From positions 30,750-94,749 of the forward strand of contig QJOU01000022.1 of the NCBI GenBank assembly GCA_003265685.1: 64,000 nucleotides of DNA. The letters run 5' to 3'. Each line of letters begins with the position of its first letter. Positions within the stretch are counted from its first letter, which is position 1. This stretch comes from Piscinibacter caeni (GTDB lineage: Bacteria > Pseudomonadota > Gammaproteobacteria > Burkholderiales > Burkholderiaceae_C). Shown piece by piece: positions 32,239 through 41,164 of this stretch. A program made the translations under genes and the position numbers. The notes under the pieces were generated by a model. It did no database searches. It was not told the origin of the DNA and saw only the letters and a list, made by a program, of their open reading frames with translations.

Positions 32239-33423
32239 TCAGTCGGTGTCGAGCTGGCGCTGCAGCGCCGCCGCGAAGGCCGGGCCGTACAGCCGCGCGT
32301 GCTCGCGCAGCGCGAAGCGGTCGGTCATGCCGGCGATGTAGTCGGCGACGGCCTCGGGGCGCGGCTCGCGGCGCGCGTGTTCGGGCGGCATGTGCGCCGG
32401 CTCGGTGAGGTAGGCGTGGAACAGTTCACGGATCACCTGCCGCCCGCCGTCGGTGGTGGCCACCACGCGCGGGTGACGGTACAAGGCCTGCCGCAGGAAG
32501 CGCTTCAGCTCGCCGAGCTCGCCGGCGCAGGCCTCGCCGAAGGCGATCAGCGGCGGCGCACTGCGCGCGGCGTCGGCATCGACCGGGTCGTGGCACTCGA
32601 GCAGCTGCTCCGAGCAGGCGACCAGGTCGTGCACCTGCGCCGACAGCATGCGCCGCAGGGTCTCGAACAGCAGCCGCCGGCCGGCCAGCCCGGGATGCTC
32701 CATCAGGGCCTGTGCGTGGTGGCGCGCGAACAGCGGCAGCTCGAGCAGCTGCTCGCCCTGCAGCAGCCCGGCGCGCACGCCGTCGTCGACATCGTGCGTG
32801 TTGTAGGCGATCTCGTCGGCCAGGTTGCAGACCTGCGCCTCCAGGCCGGGGCGGGTGCCGTCGAGGAAACGCCGCCCGACGCCGCCGGGCTCGCGCTGCT
32901 CCAGCTCGACGGCGTGGCGGCGCGAGCAGTGCTTGAGGATGCCCTCGCGGGTCTCGAAGCTGAGGTTCAGGCCGTCGAAGCCGGCGTAGCGCTGCTCCAG
33001 CGCATCGACCACGCGCAGGCTCTGCAGGTTGTGCTCGAAGCCTCCGCTGCCGGGCGCGGCCTCGCGCAGGCAGGCGTCGAGCGCGTCCTGCCCGGCGTGG
33101 CCGAAGGGCGTGTGGCCGAGGTCGTGCGCCAGGGCGATGGCCTCGCACAGGTCCTCGTGCAGGCGCAGCCGGCGGGCGATCGCACGGGCCAGCTGCGCCA
33201 CCTCGAGCGAGTGCGTCAGGCGGGTGCGGAACAGGTCGCCCTCGTGGTTGAGGAAGACCTGGGTTTTGTAGACCAGCCGGCGGAACGCCGTGCTGTGCAC
33301 GATGCGGTCGCGGTCGCGCTGGTAGTCGTTGCGGCCCGGCGCCGGCGGCTCGGCATGGCGCCGGCCGCGCGAGCGGGACGGGTCGCTCGCACTGGCGCGC
33401 AGGCCGGTGGCAAACGGGTCCAT
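32239..33423 (-). CDS. dgt: dGTPase-like HD-domain triphosphohydrolase
   Basis: A 394-aa dNTP triphosphohydrolase, which releases tripolyphosphate from dGTP or other dNTPs. Seen: FRTRLTHSLEVAQLARAIAR supplying the first metal His, the HD pair in ALAHDLGHTPFGHAG, NLQSLRVVDALE, and a further metal Asp in NLADEIAYNTHD. The Arg/Pro-rich N-terminus before DRIVHSTAFRRL is typical of the shorter dgt-like subfamily. It follows aroB by 13 bp on the same strand, the usual betaproteobacterial aroK-aroB-dgt order. Confidence 0.93.
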   Translation of the reverse strand: MDPFATGLRASASDPSRSRGRRHAEPPAPGRNDYQRDRDRIVHSTAFRRLVYKTQVFLNHEGDLFRTRLTHSLEVAQLARAIARRLRLHEDLCEAIALAHDLGHTPFGHAGQDALDACLREAAPGSGGFEHNLQSLRVVDALEQRYAGFDGLNLSFETREGILKHCSRRHAVELEQREPGGVGRRFLDGTRPGLEAQVCNLADEIAYNTHDVDDGVRAGLLQGEQLLELPLFARHHAQALMEHPGLAGRRLLFETLRRMLSAQVHDLVACSEQLLECHDPVDADAARSAPPLIAFGEACAGELGELKRFLRQALYRHPRVVATTDGGRQVIRELFHAYLTEPAHMPPEHARREPRPEAVADYIAGMTDRFALREHARLYGPAFAAALQRQLDTD

Positions 33424-33436
33424 CGCGACGCCGGTG

Positions 33437-34540
33437 CTAGCGGCAGCAGTCGTCGATCACCTGCGCCACCAGAGCGTCGGGCGCCGCGCGCAGCCCGGCG
33501 CGGCCGGGCGACTCGATGACCACGAAGCGGATCTCGCCGCCCTCGGCCTTCTTGTCGTGCCGCATCAGCTCGAGGTAACGCGCCGCGCCCAGGCGCGGGC
33601 CGACGGTGGGCAGCCCAGCACGCGCGATCAGCATCTTCAGCCGGGCTGCATAGGCGGCCGGCACGAGCCCGAGCCGCACCGACAGCTCGGCCGCCATCAC
33701 CATGCCGCAGCCGACCGCCTCGCCGTGCAGCCATTCGCCATAGCCCAGGCCGGTCTCGATGGCATGGCCGAAGGTGTGGCCGAAGTTCAGGATCGCGCGC
33801 AGCCCGGCCTCGCGCTCGTCCTGGCCGACCACCTCGGCCTTGATCTCGCACGAGCGCCGCACCGCGTGCACCAGGGCGGCGCGGTCGCGCGCGCGCAAGG
33901 CGTCCAGGTTGGCCTCGATCCAGCCGAGAAAGGCATCGTCGGCGATCGGGCCGTACTTGATGACCTCGGCCAAGCCGGCCGACACCTCGCGCGGCGGCAG
34001 GCTGTCGAGCGTGGCGAGGTCGGCGATCACGCGCAGCGGCTGGTAGAACGCGCCGATCATGTTCTTGCCCAGCGGGTGGTTCACCGCCGTCTTGCCGCCC
34101 ACGGACGAGTCGACCTGCGCGAGCAGCGTCGTCGGCACCTGCACGAACGGCACGCCGCGCATGTAGCAGGCGGCGGCGAAGCCGGTCAGGTCGCCCACCA
34201 CGCCGCCGCCGAGCGCGAACAGCACGGTCTTGCGGTCGAAGCCGCCGCCGAGCAGCGCGTCGAAGATGCGGTTCAGGCCGGCCCAGTCCTTGTGCTGCTC
34301 GCCGTCGGGCAGCGCCAGCACCTCGACGCGCGGATAACGCGTGCGCAGCGTGCGCGCCAGCGTGTCGGCGTAGCGCGGTGCGACCTCGGTGTTGCTGACG
34401 ATCAGCGCACCGCTGGCACGCGGCAGGCCCTCGAAGGCGGCGGGGTCGCCGAGCAGGCCGGAGCCGATCAGGATGTCGTAGCTGCGCCCGCCGTCGAGCG
34501 CGATGCCGACGCGGGCGGCGATGCCGGAGGGAGTGCTCAT
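33437..34540 (-). CDS. aroB: 3-Dehydroquinate synthase
   Basis: A 367-aa NAD- and metal-dependent enzyme making 3-dehydroquinate from DAHP, the second step of the shikimate pathway. Seen: the NAD-binding glycine segment [21 protein letters not shown] (in parts GGGVVGD and GFAAACY), [30 protein letters not shown], and the metal His residues in [13 protein letters not shown]. Length is standard. It is preceded 34 bp upstream by aroK and followed by dgt. Confidence 0.97.
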   Translation of the reverse strand: MSTPSGIAARVGIALDGGRSYDILIGSGLLGDPAAFEGLPRASGALIVSNTEVAPRYADTLARTLRTRYPRVEVLALPDGEQHKDWAGLNRIFDALLGGGFDRKTVLFALGGGVVGDLTGFAAACYMRGVPFVQVPTTLLAQVDSSVGGKTAVNHPLGKNMIGAFYQPLRVIADLATLDSLPPREVSAGLAEVIKYGPIADDAFLGWIEANLDALRARDRAALVHAVRRSCEIKAEVVGQDEREAGLRAILNFGHTFGHAIETGLGYGEWLHGEAVGCGMVMAAELSVRLGLVPAAYAARLKMLIARAGLPTVGPRLGAARYLELMRHDKKAEGGEIRFVVIESPGRAGLRAAPDALVAQVIDDCCR

Positions 34541-34574
34541 GGGCCCCAGTGTAGGCCCGGGCCGGCGGTGCGCC

Positions 34575-35138
34575 TCAGCGCTGCGGCGGGCGCGGCTCGA
34601 CGGGCGACGGCACGGTGGACGAATCGACCACGCCGGCCAGTTCGAGCTGCATCAGGATCATGTTCACCAGCGTCGGCACCGACGGGCGGCCGGTCTCGAT
34701 GACGAAGTGGGCCGTCTGGCGGTAGAGCGGGTCGCGCTCGGCGAACAGCTCGCGCAGCTTGCGCAGCGGGTCGGCCACCTGCAGCAGCGGCCGGTGCGTG
34801 TCGTGGCGCAGGCGGCGGAACAGCTCCTCGGGCGTCGAGCGCAGGTACACCGCCGTGGTGTGCTCGCGCAGCGCGCGGCGGTTCGCCTCGCGCAGCACCG
34901 CGCCGCCGCCGGTGGCGATCACGCCGCTCGGCCGTTCGGCGAGTTCGCCGATCACTTCCTGCTCGATGTCTCGGAAGCGCGGTTCGCCCTCGCGCTCGAA
35001 GAAGACGCGGATCGGGCAGCCGATGCGGCGTTCGATCTCGGTGTCGGCGTCGACGAACGCGACGTTCAGGGCCCGGGCGAGATGACGCCCGACGGTGGAC
35101 TTGCCACCGCCGGGCATGGCGACGAGGGAGATCAGCAC
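34575..35138 (-). CDS. aroK: Shikimate kinase
   Basis: A 187-aa kinase phosphorylating shikimate at the 3-hydroxyl. Walker A is [14 protein letters not shown] (about residues 7-20), the substrate-binding Asp is in [11 protein letters not shown], then [15 protein letters not shown] [14 protein letters not shown], the glycine motif [11 protein letters not shown] and the LID with [11 protein letters not shown]. The start is a GTG at 35138; the frame upstream is open but unlike any kinase. The gene begins 20 bp after the Ig-like lipoprotein gene instead of directly after pilQ. Confidence 0.95.
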   Translation of the reverse strand: MLISLVAMPGGGKSTVGRHLARALNVAFVDADTEIERRIGCPIRVFFEREGEPRFRDIEQEVIGELAERPSGVIATGGGAVLREANRRALREHTTAVYLRSTPEELFRRLRHDTHRPLLQVADPLRKLRELFAERDPLYRQTAHFVIETGRPSVPTLVNMILMQLELAGVVDSSTVPSPVEPRPPQR

Positions 35139-35157
35139 CCGCGCATCATCGCGCGAA

Positions 35158-37026
35158 TCACGGGTAGGCCGCGCAAGTGCCCGCAGTGGTGCCGAACGGG
35201 CTGGTGGCGCCCGCCGGCGGAACGGTCTCGCTGGTGAAGTCGGAGGCGAGGCCATTGACGACGAACTCGGCCTCCTTGCTCGACTCGGTGCCGGCCACCA
35301 CCGCCTCGGCACGCAGCCTCACCCGAACCCAGGGCGCGTAGCTCTCCGCGTAGACCAGCGACACGGTGATGCGCCCGGTCGAGTCGGTCTTCGCGTTGCC
35401 CGGCGTCACCGAGATCACGTTGCCGGGTTCGAGCACGCTGTTGCCGTTCTTGTCTTCGGTGACCCCGTCGAGCACGCCGTCGAAGTCGAGGTCCTCGTTC
35501 TTGCAGAACGAGACGTTGTTCGAGTACGACCAGGACTTGCCGTTCCAGCCCAGCGTGCCGACCCCATAGGCCACCGGCAGCACCTTGAAGGTCAGCGTCA
35601 CCCCTTCGACGGCGATGCCGTTGGCGTCGGTCACGTAGGCCACCCAATCCTTCTTGTAGGTCTGCTCGTCGAGGTTCTCGATCACGTTGCCGGTGCCCAG
35701 CGCGATGAACAGCGCGCTCTGGTTGACCGTCAGGTTGGCCGTGCCGAACACGCTGCTGTTCGAGGCCACCGAGGCACGCAGCTTGACGCCATTGCTGGCC
35801 GTTGTCAGCGCACCGGCAATGTATTCGACCTTGGCCTGGCCGCTGCCGTCGGTGGTCGCCGAGGCCTGCGACAGGTCACCGCCGCTCGGGTCCTCGACGC
35901 GGGTGAAGTTGACCACCGCGTTCTTCACCGGGTTGCCGTTCACGTCGGTGACCGTGGCCAGCACGTCGGCACGGTTGCCGGTCGAGCCGGCCGCGTTCGG
36001 GCCGATGGCGGTCGGCGTGACCTGCAGCACCAGCTTGTTCGGCGCCAGCGACACGAAGTCGACCAGCACGGTGGCCTGCGCCGTGGTGGCGCCGGTCAGC
36101 GTCGCCTGCAGCGTGGCCGGGCCGGCGGTGGTCGACGTCACGCTGGCGCTCGCGACGCCGCTGGCGTTGGTCACCGCACTGCTCGGCGTGATGGTGCCGC
36201 CGGTGGCCGCGAAGTTGACCGTGCGGCCCGACACCGGGTTGCCGTTCTGCAAGTAGCGCACGCTCACCGCCGTCGGCGTGCCGACCGGGATCTGCGCGCT
36301 GGCGGCCGGGGTGGTGAAGACGAAGTTCTCGCCGCTGATCTGCAGCGTGGCGGTGGTGGTGGCGCCCCCGCCCTCGAAGCTCAGCGTGTCGGTGCCTGGG
36401 TTGGTGGCCGTATAGGTCACCGAGGCGCTGCCCAGCGAGTCGGTGGTCACCGAGGTGGCGGACAGACCGTTGTTCAGGCTGCTCGCGACCGTGATCGGCA
36501 GGTTGGCGATGGCCACGCCCTGCGAGTCCGTCGCCTTGACGGCGACCGTGCTGTTGGCGCCCAGCGTCACTGTCGTGGCGCCGGAGAACGACAGCGTCGT
36601 CCCCGCGACGGCCACCTGCAGCGTGCCGACGGCGGAGCCGGAAGTCGCCGTGACGGTGATGGTCCGGTTCGACTTGTCGCCACCGGCCGACAGCGTGGCC
36701 GTGGCGACGCCGGCAGCGTCCGTCGTGGCGCTGGCCGAGGTGAGCGTGCCGCTGCTGGTGGAGAAGCTGACCGCCGTGTCGGCCAGGCTGACGTTGCCGG
36801 CCCCCTTGACGATCGCCGTGATGGTGACCGATGCGTTTGCGCCGGTGCCCAGCTGAACCGCGCTGGCCAGCATATCGATGGACTGCGCCGTCGTCGTTCC
36901 GCCGCCGTCACCGCCGCAGGCCGACGAACCCGTCAGCGGCGACGAACCGGCGTCACACCCGCCGCTCCCGCACGCCGCCAGCATCAGGGTGGCGAACACC
37001 GCCACCAGCCACTTGATCACCTTCAT
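35158..37026 (-). CDS. Large Ig-like (invasin/Big-1 type) lipoprotein
   Basis: A 622-aa exported lipoprotein: signal ATLMLAAC with lipidated Cys19, a short Gly/Ser linker, then about five beta-sandwich repeats of the Big-1/invasin kind, shown by recurring ATTDAAGVATATL, SVTTDSLGSASVTYTA, AVTNASGVASASV and ATTDGSGQAKVEYIA (period about 95-110 residues). Near residues 508-532 are two calcium-loop-like segments, DLDFDGVLDG and DKNGNSVLEPG. It is likely anchored in the outer membrane and exposed or periplasmic. It occupies the slot between pilQ and aroK, which are usually adjacent, so a surface adhesion or pilus-linked role is possible but unproven. Confidence 0.85.
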   Translation of the reverse strand: MKVIKWLVAVFATLMLAACGSGGCDAGSSPLTGSSACGGDGGGTTTAQSIDMLASAVQLGTGANASVTITAIVKGAGNVSLADTAVSFSTSSGTLTSASATTDAAGVATATLSAGGDKSNRTITVTATSGSAVGTLQVAVAGTTLSFSGATTVTLGANSTVAVKATDSQGVAIANLPITVASSLNNGLSATSVTTDSLGSASVTYTATNPGTDTLSFEGGGATTTATLQISGENFVFTTPAASAQIPVGTPTAVSVRYLQNGNPVSGRTVNFAATGGTITPSSAVTNASGVASASVTSTTAGPATLQATLTGATTAQATVLVDFVSLAPNKLVLQVTPTAIGPNAAGSTGNRADVLATVTDVNGNPVKNAVVNFTRVEDPSGGDLSQASATTDGSGQAKVEYIAGALTTASNGVKLRASVASNSSVFGTANLTVNQSALFIALGTGNVIENLDEQTYKKDWVAYVTDANGIAVEGVTLTFKVLPVAYGVGTLGWNGKSWSYSNNVSFCKNEDLDFDGVLDGVTEDKNGNSVLEPGNVISVTPGNAKTDSTGRITVSLVYAESYAPWVRVRLRAEAVVAGTESSKEAEFVVNGLASDFTSETVPPAGATSPFGTTAGTCAAYP

Positions 37027-37091
37027 TCGGTTCGCTCCCGGCCTCTATGTCGTTGGTTCCTGTACTGCTTGTCGATGCGTCGCGCGGCGGT

Positions 37092-39254
37092 TCAGCGCGC
37101 CACCACCCGATCCGTCACGACCTTGGGCGTGAGGAAGATCAGCAGTTCGGTGCGTTCGGACGATTTCGTCGTCGTCTTGAACAGGTTGCCCAGCACCGGG
37201 ATGTCGCCCAGCAGCGGCACCTTGGCCACGTCGGTGCGGTCGCTCTGCTCGAAGATGCCGCCGATCACGACGGTGCCGCCGTTCTCGACCAGCACCTGGG
37301 TCTTGATGTGCTTGGTGTCGATCGCGAAGCCGGCCGCGGTGGCCTGGCCCACGCTGTCCTTGTTGACGTCCACGTCCAGGATCACGCCGCCTTCGGGCGT
37401 GATCTGCGGCGTCACCTCGAGCTTCAGGTTGGCCTTGCGGAACTGCAGCGAGGTCGCGCCGCTGGAGGTCGCCACCTGGTAGGGCAGTTCGGTGCCCTGC
37501 TCGATCAGCGCCTTCTGCTGGTCGGCCGTCACGACGCGCGGGCTGGAAACCACCTTGCCCTTGCCGTCCGCCTCGGCGGCCGAGATCTCCAGGTTCAGGA
37601 AGCGGTTGGAGTTCGCGCCGAACAGAGAGACCGCCAGGGTCGCCGGGTCGTAGCCGCCCTGGCCGATGGCCGGCAGGTTGACGAACTGGGCATCGCTGAA
37701 GGTGACGTTGGTCGCCGTGGTCTGGCGGGTCTGCGCACCGATGGCGTTCAGGTTGCCGCCGATCGACACCCGGTTGTCGCCGCCGACGCTCCATCCGGGC
37801 ACGCCGCCGCGCAGGCCGCGCAGGTCGGTCGCGCCGAGCTTGACGCCCAGCGAGCGCGAGAAGCTGTCGTCGGCCACGACGATGCGCGCCTCAATCAGCA
37901 CCTGCCGCACCGGCACATCGATCTTGCCGATCATCGACTGGATCTCCTCCAGCTTGGAGGGCACGTCGCTGACGAACAGCTGGTTGGTGCGCGTCTCGAA
38001 GATCACGCTGCCGCGGGGGGACAGGATGCGCGTGCCGCTGCCCGAGCCGCCACCGCTGGCGCCCTGGCCGGTCAGGCCCTTGGCCACGTCCTCGGCCTTG
38101 GCGTAGTTGAGCTGGAACGACTGCGTGCGCAGCGGCTCGAGCGAGGTGATCTGCTGCTTGGCCTCGAGGTCGGCCTTTTCCTTGGCGGCCAGTTCGTCCT
38201 TCGGGGCGATCCAGATCACGTTGCCCGACTTGCGCAGCCCGAGGCCCTTGGCCTGCAGGATGATGTCCAGCGCCTGGTCCCAGGGCACGTCCTTCAGGCG
38301 CAGCGTGACGTTGCCGGTCACGGTGTCGCTGGTCACGACGTTGAAGTTGGTGAAGTCGGCGATCACCTGCAGCAGCGCGCGGACCTCGATGTTCTGGAAG
38401 TTCAGCGACAGCTTCTCGCCGGCGTAGCCAGGGCCCTGCGTCAGCTTGTTGGGGTCGACCTTCTGCGGCCGCACCTCCAGCACGAACTGGTTGTCGCTCT
38501 GGTAGGCGCTGTGCTCCCAGGAGCCCCGCGGCTCGACCATCATGCGCACCCGGTCGCCCTGCTGCGAGGTGGTGATGGTCTGCACCGGCGTGCCGAAGTC
38601 GGTGACATCGAACTTCTTGCGCAGGTTGTCCGGCAGCGTCGAGCGCAGGAACTCGACCACCAGGCTCTGGCCCTGCTGGCGGATGTCCACGCCGACCTGG
38701 TTGTTGGCCAGCTCGACGACCACGCGGCCAGCGCCGTCGTTGCCGCGCCGGAAGTCGATGTCCTTGAGCGCCAGCGGGTTGGTGTTCAGGCTCTCGGCGA
38801 AGCGCACCGGCTGTTCGGTCGGCGCCGCGGCCGCTGGCGCCGGGCCGCTGGACTCGATCGCCAGCAGCAGCGTCTTTCCTTGCACCGTGGCCTTGTAGTT
38901 GGCAGCCTGCTTGAGGTTGAGCACCAGGCGAACCCGGTCACCGGCCTGCGCCACGTTCACCGAGCGCAGGTTGCCCTGGTTCAGCTCGACGCTCGAGCGG
39001 CCGAGTGCGTTGCTGACACCCGGCAGGTCGATCGCGATGCGCGGCGGCGTCTGGATCGTGAAGCCCGCCGGCACCGCGGCCAGCGGCTCGCTGAGCTCGA
39101 TGCGCACGACGTCGGACGAGCCCTGCTGGGAGCTGTTGATCGACTGGATCGCGTTCTGCGCGAACGCGGCGATCGGCATGCCGACCGCCAGCAGGAATGC
39201 CAGCGCCCCGCCCCGCCACTTGCTCATGATGGTGTTCTCCTGATGGCTGCTCAT
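37092..39254 (-). CDS. pilQ: Type IV pilus secretin PilQ
   Basis: The outer-membrane secretin through which the pilus passes; about 720 aa. A signal peptide (ALAFLLAVGMPIAAFA) is followed by two AMIN-type domains, an N0/N1 part (LSLNFQNIEVRALLQVIADF), and the secretin domain with VPVRQVLIEARIVVAD and the closing VPLLGDIPVLGNLF ... ELLIFLTPKVV. Two starts are possible: ATG at 39254, overlapping the pilP stop (ATGA), and ATG at 39227; both have AGGAGAA at good spacing. Cotranscribed with pilMNOP. Confidence 0.95.
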   Translation of the reverse strand: MSSHQENTIMSKWRGGALAFLLAVGMPIAAFAQNAIQSINSSQQGSSDVVRIELSEPLAAVPAGFTIQTPPRIAIDLPGVSNALGRSSVELNQGNLRSVNVAQAGDRVRLVLNLKQAANYKATVQGKTLLLAIESSGPAPAAAAPTEQPVRFAESLNTNPLALKDIDFRRGNDGAGRVVVELANNQVGVDIRQQGQSLVVEFLRSTLPDNLRKKFDVTDFGTPVQTITTSQQGDRVRMMVEPRGSWEHSAYQSDNQFVLEVRPQKVDPNKLTQGPGYAGEKLSLNFQNIEVRALLQVIADFTNFNVVTSDTVTGNVTLRLKDVPWDQALDIILQAKGLGLRKSGNVIWIAPKDELAAKEKADLEAKQQITSLEPLRTQSFQLNYAKAEDVAKGLTGQGASGGGSGSGTRILSPRGSVIFETRTNQLFVSDVPSKLEEIQSMIGKIDVPVRQVLIEARIVVADDSFSRSLGVKLGATDLRGLRGGVPGWSVGGDNRVSIGGNLNAIGAQTRQTTATNVTFSDAQFVNLPAIGQGGYDPATLAVSLFGANSNRFLNLEISAAEADGKGKVVSSPRVVTADQQKALIEQGTELPYQVATSSGATSLQFRKANLKLEVTPQITPEGGVILDVDVNKDSVGQATAAGFAIDTKHIKTQVLVENGGTVVIGGIFEQSDRTDVAKVPLLGDIPVLGNLFKTTTKSSERTELLIFLTPKVVTDRVVAR

Positions 39255-39808
39255 CGCGCCTTCTCCTGAAGCTGGAGGGCGCTGGGGCGCTCGATCCATT
39301 CCCCTGCCGCATCCTGCACGACCTCGCGCAAGTTCACGTCGGTCTCCGTGATCTTGGTGATCTTCCCGTAGTTCTGGCCCAGGTAGTCGCCCTGCTTGAC
39401 CTGGTAGAGCAGGTTGTCCACGCGCAGCAGCGCGTACTGCTGGCCATTGCGCGTGACGCTGCCGACCATGCGCATGCTGTCCAGCGGGTAGGCCTCGAGA
39501 GGCTCCTTGCGCCGGTTCATCTCGGTGGCCAGCAGCGAGTTCGGCTGCCGCGCCTCCTGCTTCAGCGCCACCGTCAGCTTCTGGGCGCTGAACGGCTCGA
39601 CACCGGTCAGCGCGGTGTAGGGCTGCGGCACGAAGTTCTTGGGCGGTGTCAGCGGCTGCACGCTGGGCTTGACCTCGCGCTTCTGCTGCTCCATCCACTG
39701 GCTCAGCTCCTGCTCGTCGCCGGAGCAGCCGGCCAGTGCCAGCACGCAGGCGCTCAGCAGCAGGGCGGGCGCGGCGAGCGGCCGCGCGGGCGTCGTCGTT
39801 GCGCTCAT
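39251..39808 (-). CDS. pilP: Type IV pilus lipoprotein PilP
   Basis: A 185-aa inner-membrane lipoprotein (lipobox LALAGC) that links the PilN/PilO dimer to PilQ. After a helical linker (ELSQWMEQQKREVKP) comes the PilP beta domain: FVPQPYTALTGVEPFSAQKL, then LDSMRMVGSV, and LVYQVKQGDYLGQNYG-type LLYQVKQGDYLGQNYGKI, a strong family mark. The ATG at 39808 overlaps the pilO stop (ATGA), and the gene overlaps pilQ similarly. Confidence 0.95.
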   Translation of the reverse strand: MSATTTPARPLAAPALLLSACVLALAGCSGDEQELSQWMEQQKREVKPSVQPLTPPKNFVPQPYTALTGVEPFSAQKLTVALKQEARQPNSLLATEMNRRKEPLEAYPLDSMRMVGSVTRNGQQYALLRVDNLLYQVKQGDYLGQNYGKITKITETDVNLREVVQDAAGEWIERPSALQLQEKAR

Positions 39809-40500
39809 TTCTTGGCTCCCTGGGCCTTCTTCTGGGCCGCGGCGCGGGCCTGCGCGATCTCGTCCTGATCCAGGTAGCGGTAGGTGCGCGCGGTCGCCTC
39901 CATGCCCAGCGGGGCGGTGCTGCCGCTGTTCTGCTGGGTGGCACTGATCGACAGGTTGTGCAGGGTCACGATGCGCGACAGGTTGGCGATGTCGGCGGCG
40001 AAGGCGCCGATGTCGTGGTAGCGGCCCGACACCTTGATCGCGATCGGCAGCTCGGCGTAGTAGTCCTTGACCACCACGCTGCCGGGGCGGAACAGCTCGA
40101 ACTGCAGGCCGCGGCCGAGGCCCGCCTGGTTGATGTCCGACAGCAGCGCGTCCATCTCGGCCTTGCCGGGCAGCTGCTTCTCGAGTTGCGTCACGTACTC
40201 TTCGACCTGCAGCTTCTGCTTGCGCAGCTCGTCCAGGTTGACGGCCTGCGCCAGCTTGTTGCGATAGTCGGCCTTGAGCGTCGGCTCCTTGGCGCGTTCG
40301 GCGTCGAGCTCCTCGTGCGAGGTGGACAGCAGCAGGAACCAGCCCAGCACGACCATCACCAGCGCCACGCCGGCCCAGGTCATCAGCTTGGGGAGGATCG
40401 GCCACTGGCCTGGCTCGTTCGGGTTCAGGCCGCGGAATTGCGACGCGGCGCCCTCGAACACCGAGTTCAGGTCCACGTTCATGCCACGTTTGGTCGCCAT
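39805..40500 (-). CDS. pilO: Type IV pilus inner-membrane protein PilO
   Basis: A 231-aa bitopic membrane protein: a short cytoplasmic N-terminus (FRGLNPNEPGQWP), one transmembrane helix (about residues 40-59, WAGVALVMVVLGWFLLL), a coiled coil, and a periplasmic ferredoxin-like domain (LFRPGSVVVKDYYAELPI; VTLHNLSIS). It dimerises with PilN in the alignment complex. It lies 7 bp after pilN and overlaps pilP by 4. Confidence 0.95.
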   Translation of the reverse strand: MATKRGMNVDLNSVFEGAASQFRGLNPNEPGQWPILPKLMTWAGVALVMVVLGWFLLLSTSHEELDAERAKEPTLKADYRNKLAQAVNLDELRKQKLQVEEYVTQLEKQLPGKAEMDALLSDINQAGLGRGLQFELFRPGSVVVKDYYAELPIAIKVSGRYHDIGAFAADIANLSRIVTLHNLSISATQQNSGSTAPLGMEATARTYRYLDQDEIAQARAAAQKKAQGAKK

Positions 40501-40507
40501 GAGCGCC

Positions 40508-41164
40508 TCACACCTTCTTCGCGGCCGCGGCGGCGGCAGGGGTCACCGGTGCCGCACCGGAGGCGGCACCCGCGGGCGCGGAAGCGGCTTCCTGCGGCCG
40601 CTTGACGGCCAGGCGCATGCCGAACTCGAACAGCTGGCGGCCACCGTCCTTGGGCGCGTTGGGGCCCGAGGACGCGTTGGTGGCCTTGCTCTCGATCAGT
40701 TCGGGACGGACCAGCCATTCGGAGCTGTAGGCCGTGTTGCGCAGCAACTCGGAAATGCGCTCCTGCGTCTGCGCGATGCCGCTGACCGACAGGGTCTGCC
40801 CGTCCTGCTTGATGGTCTTGAAGTAGATGCCCTCGGGCGTCTGCTTGACCAGCTCGTTGAGGATGTGCACCGGCACGTTGCGGTCGATCTGCAGGTCCTC
40901 GACCGCTTTCTGGCGCGCCTTCAGGGCCTCGATCTCGCTCTTCAGCGTGGCGATGTCCTTGATCTGGACCTCGAGCTTCTTGATCTCGGCGGTCAGGAAC
41001 GCATTGCGCTCCTGCTGGGCCGCGGTCATCTGCTGGACCACCAGGAACCACAGGCCGACGATGCCCAGGCCCACGCCTGCCGCCACGCCCAGGCCGGCGA
41101 AGAACGCGACCTTCCTGCGGCGGCGCTTTTCTTCCCGGTGGGGAAGAAGGTTGATCAGGATCAC
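40508..41164 (-). CDS. pilN: Type IV pilus inner-membrane protein PilN
   Basis: A 218-aa protein with the conserved cytoplasmic INLLPHREEKRRRR tail that binds PilM, one membrane helix (about residues 22-45), a coiled coil (ITEIKKLEVQIKDI-like segment) and a periplasmic domain (IYFKTIKQDGQTLSVSGIAQ). The C-terminus is Ala/Pro-rich and longer than usual. The start is GTG at 41164, overlapping the pilM stop (GTGA). Confidence 0.94.
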   Translation of the reverse strand: MILINLLPHREEKRRRRKVAFFAGLGVAAGVGLGIVGLWFLVVQQMTAAQQERNAFLTAEIKKLEVQIKDIATLKSEIEALKARQKAVEDLQIDRNVPVHILNELVKQTPEGIYFKTIKQDGQTLSVSGIAQTQERISELLRNTAYSSEWLVRPELIESKATNASSGPNAPKDGGRQLFEFGMRLAVKRPQEAASAPAGAASGAAPVTPAAAAAAKKV

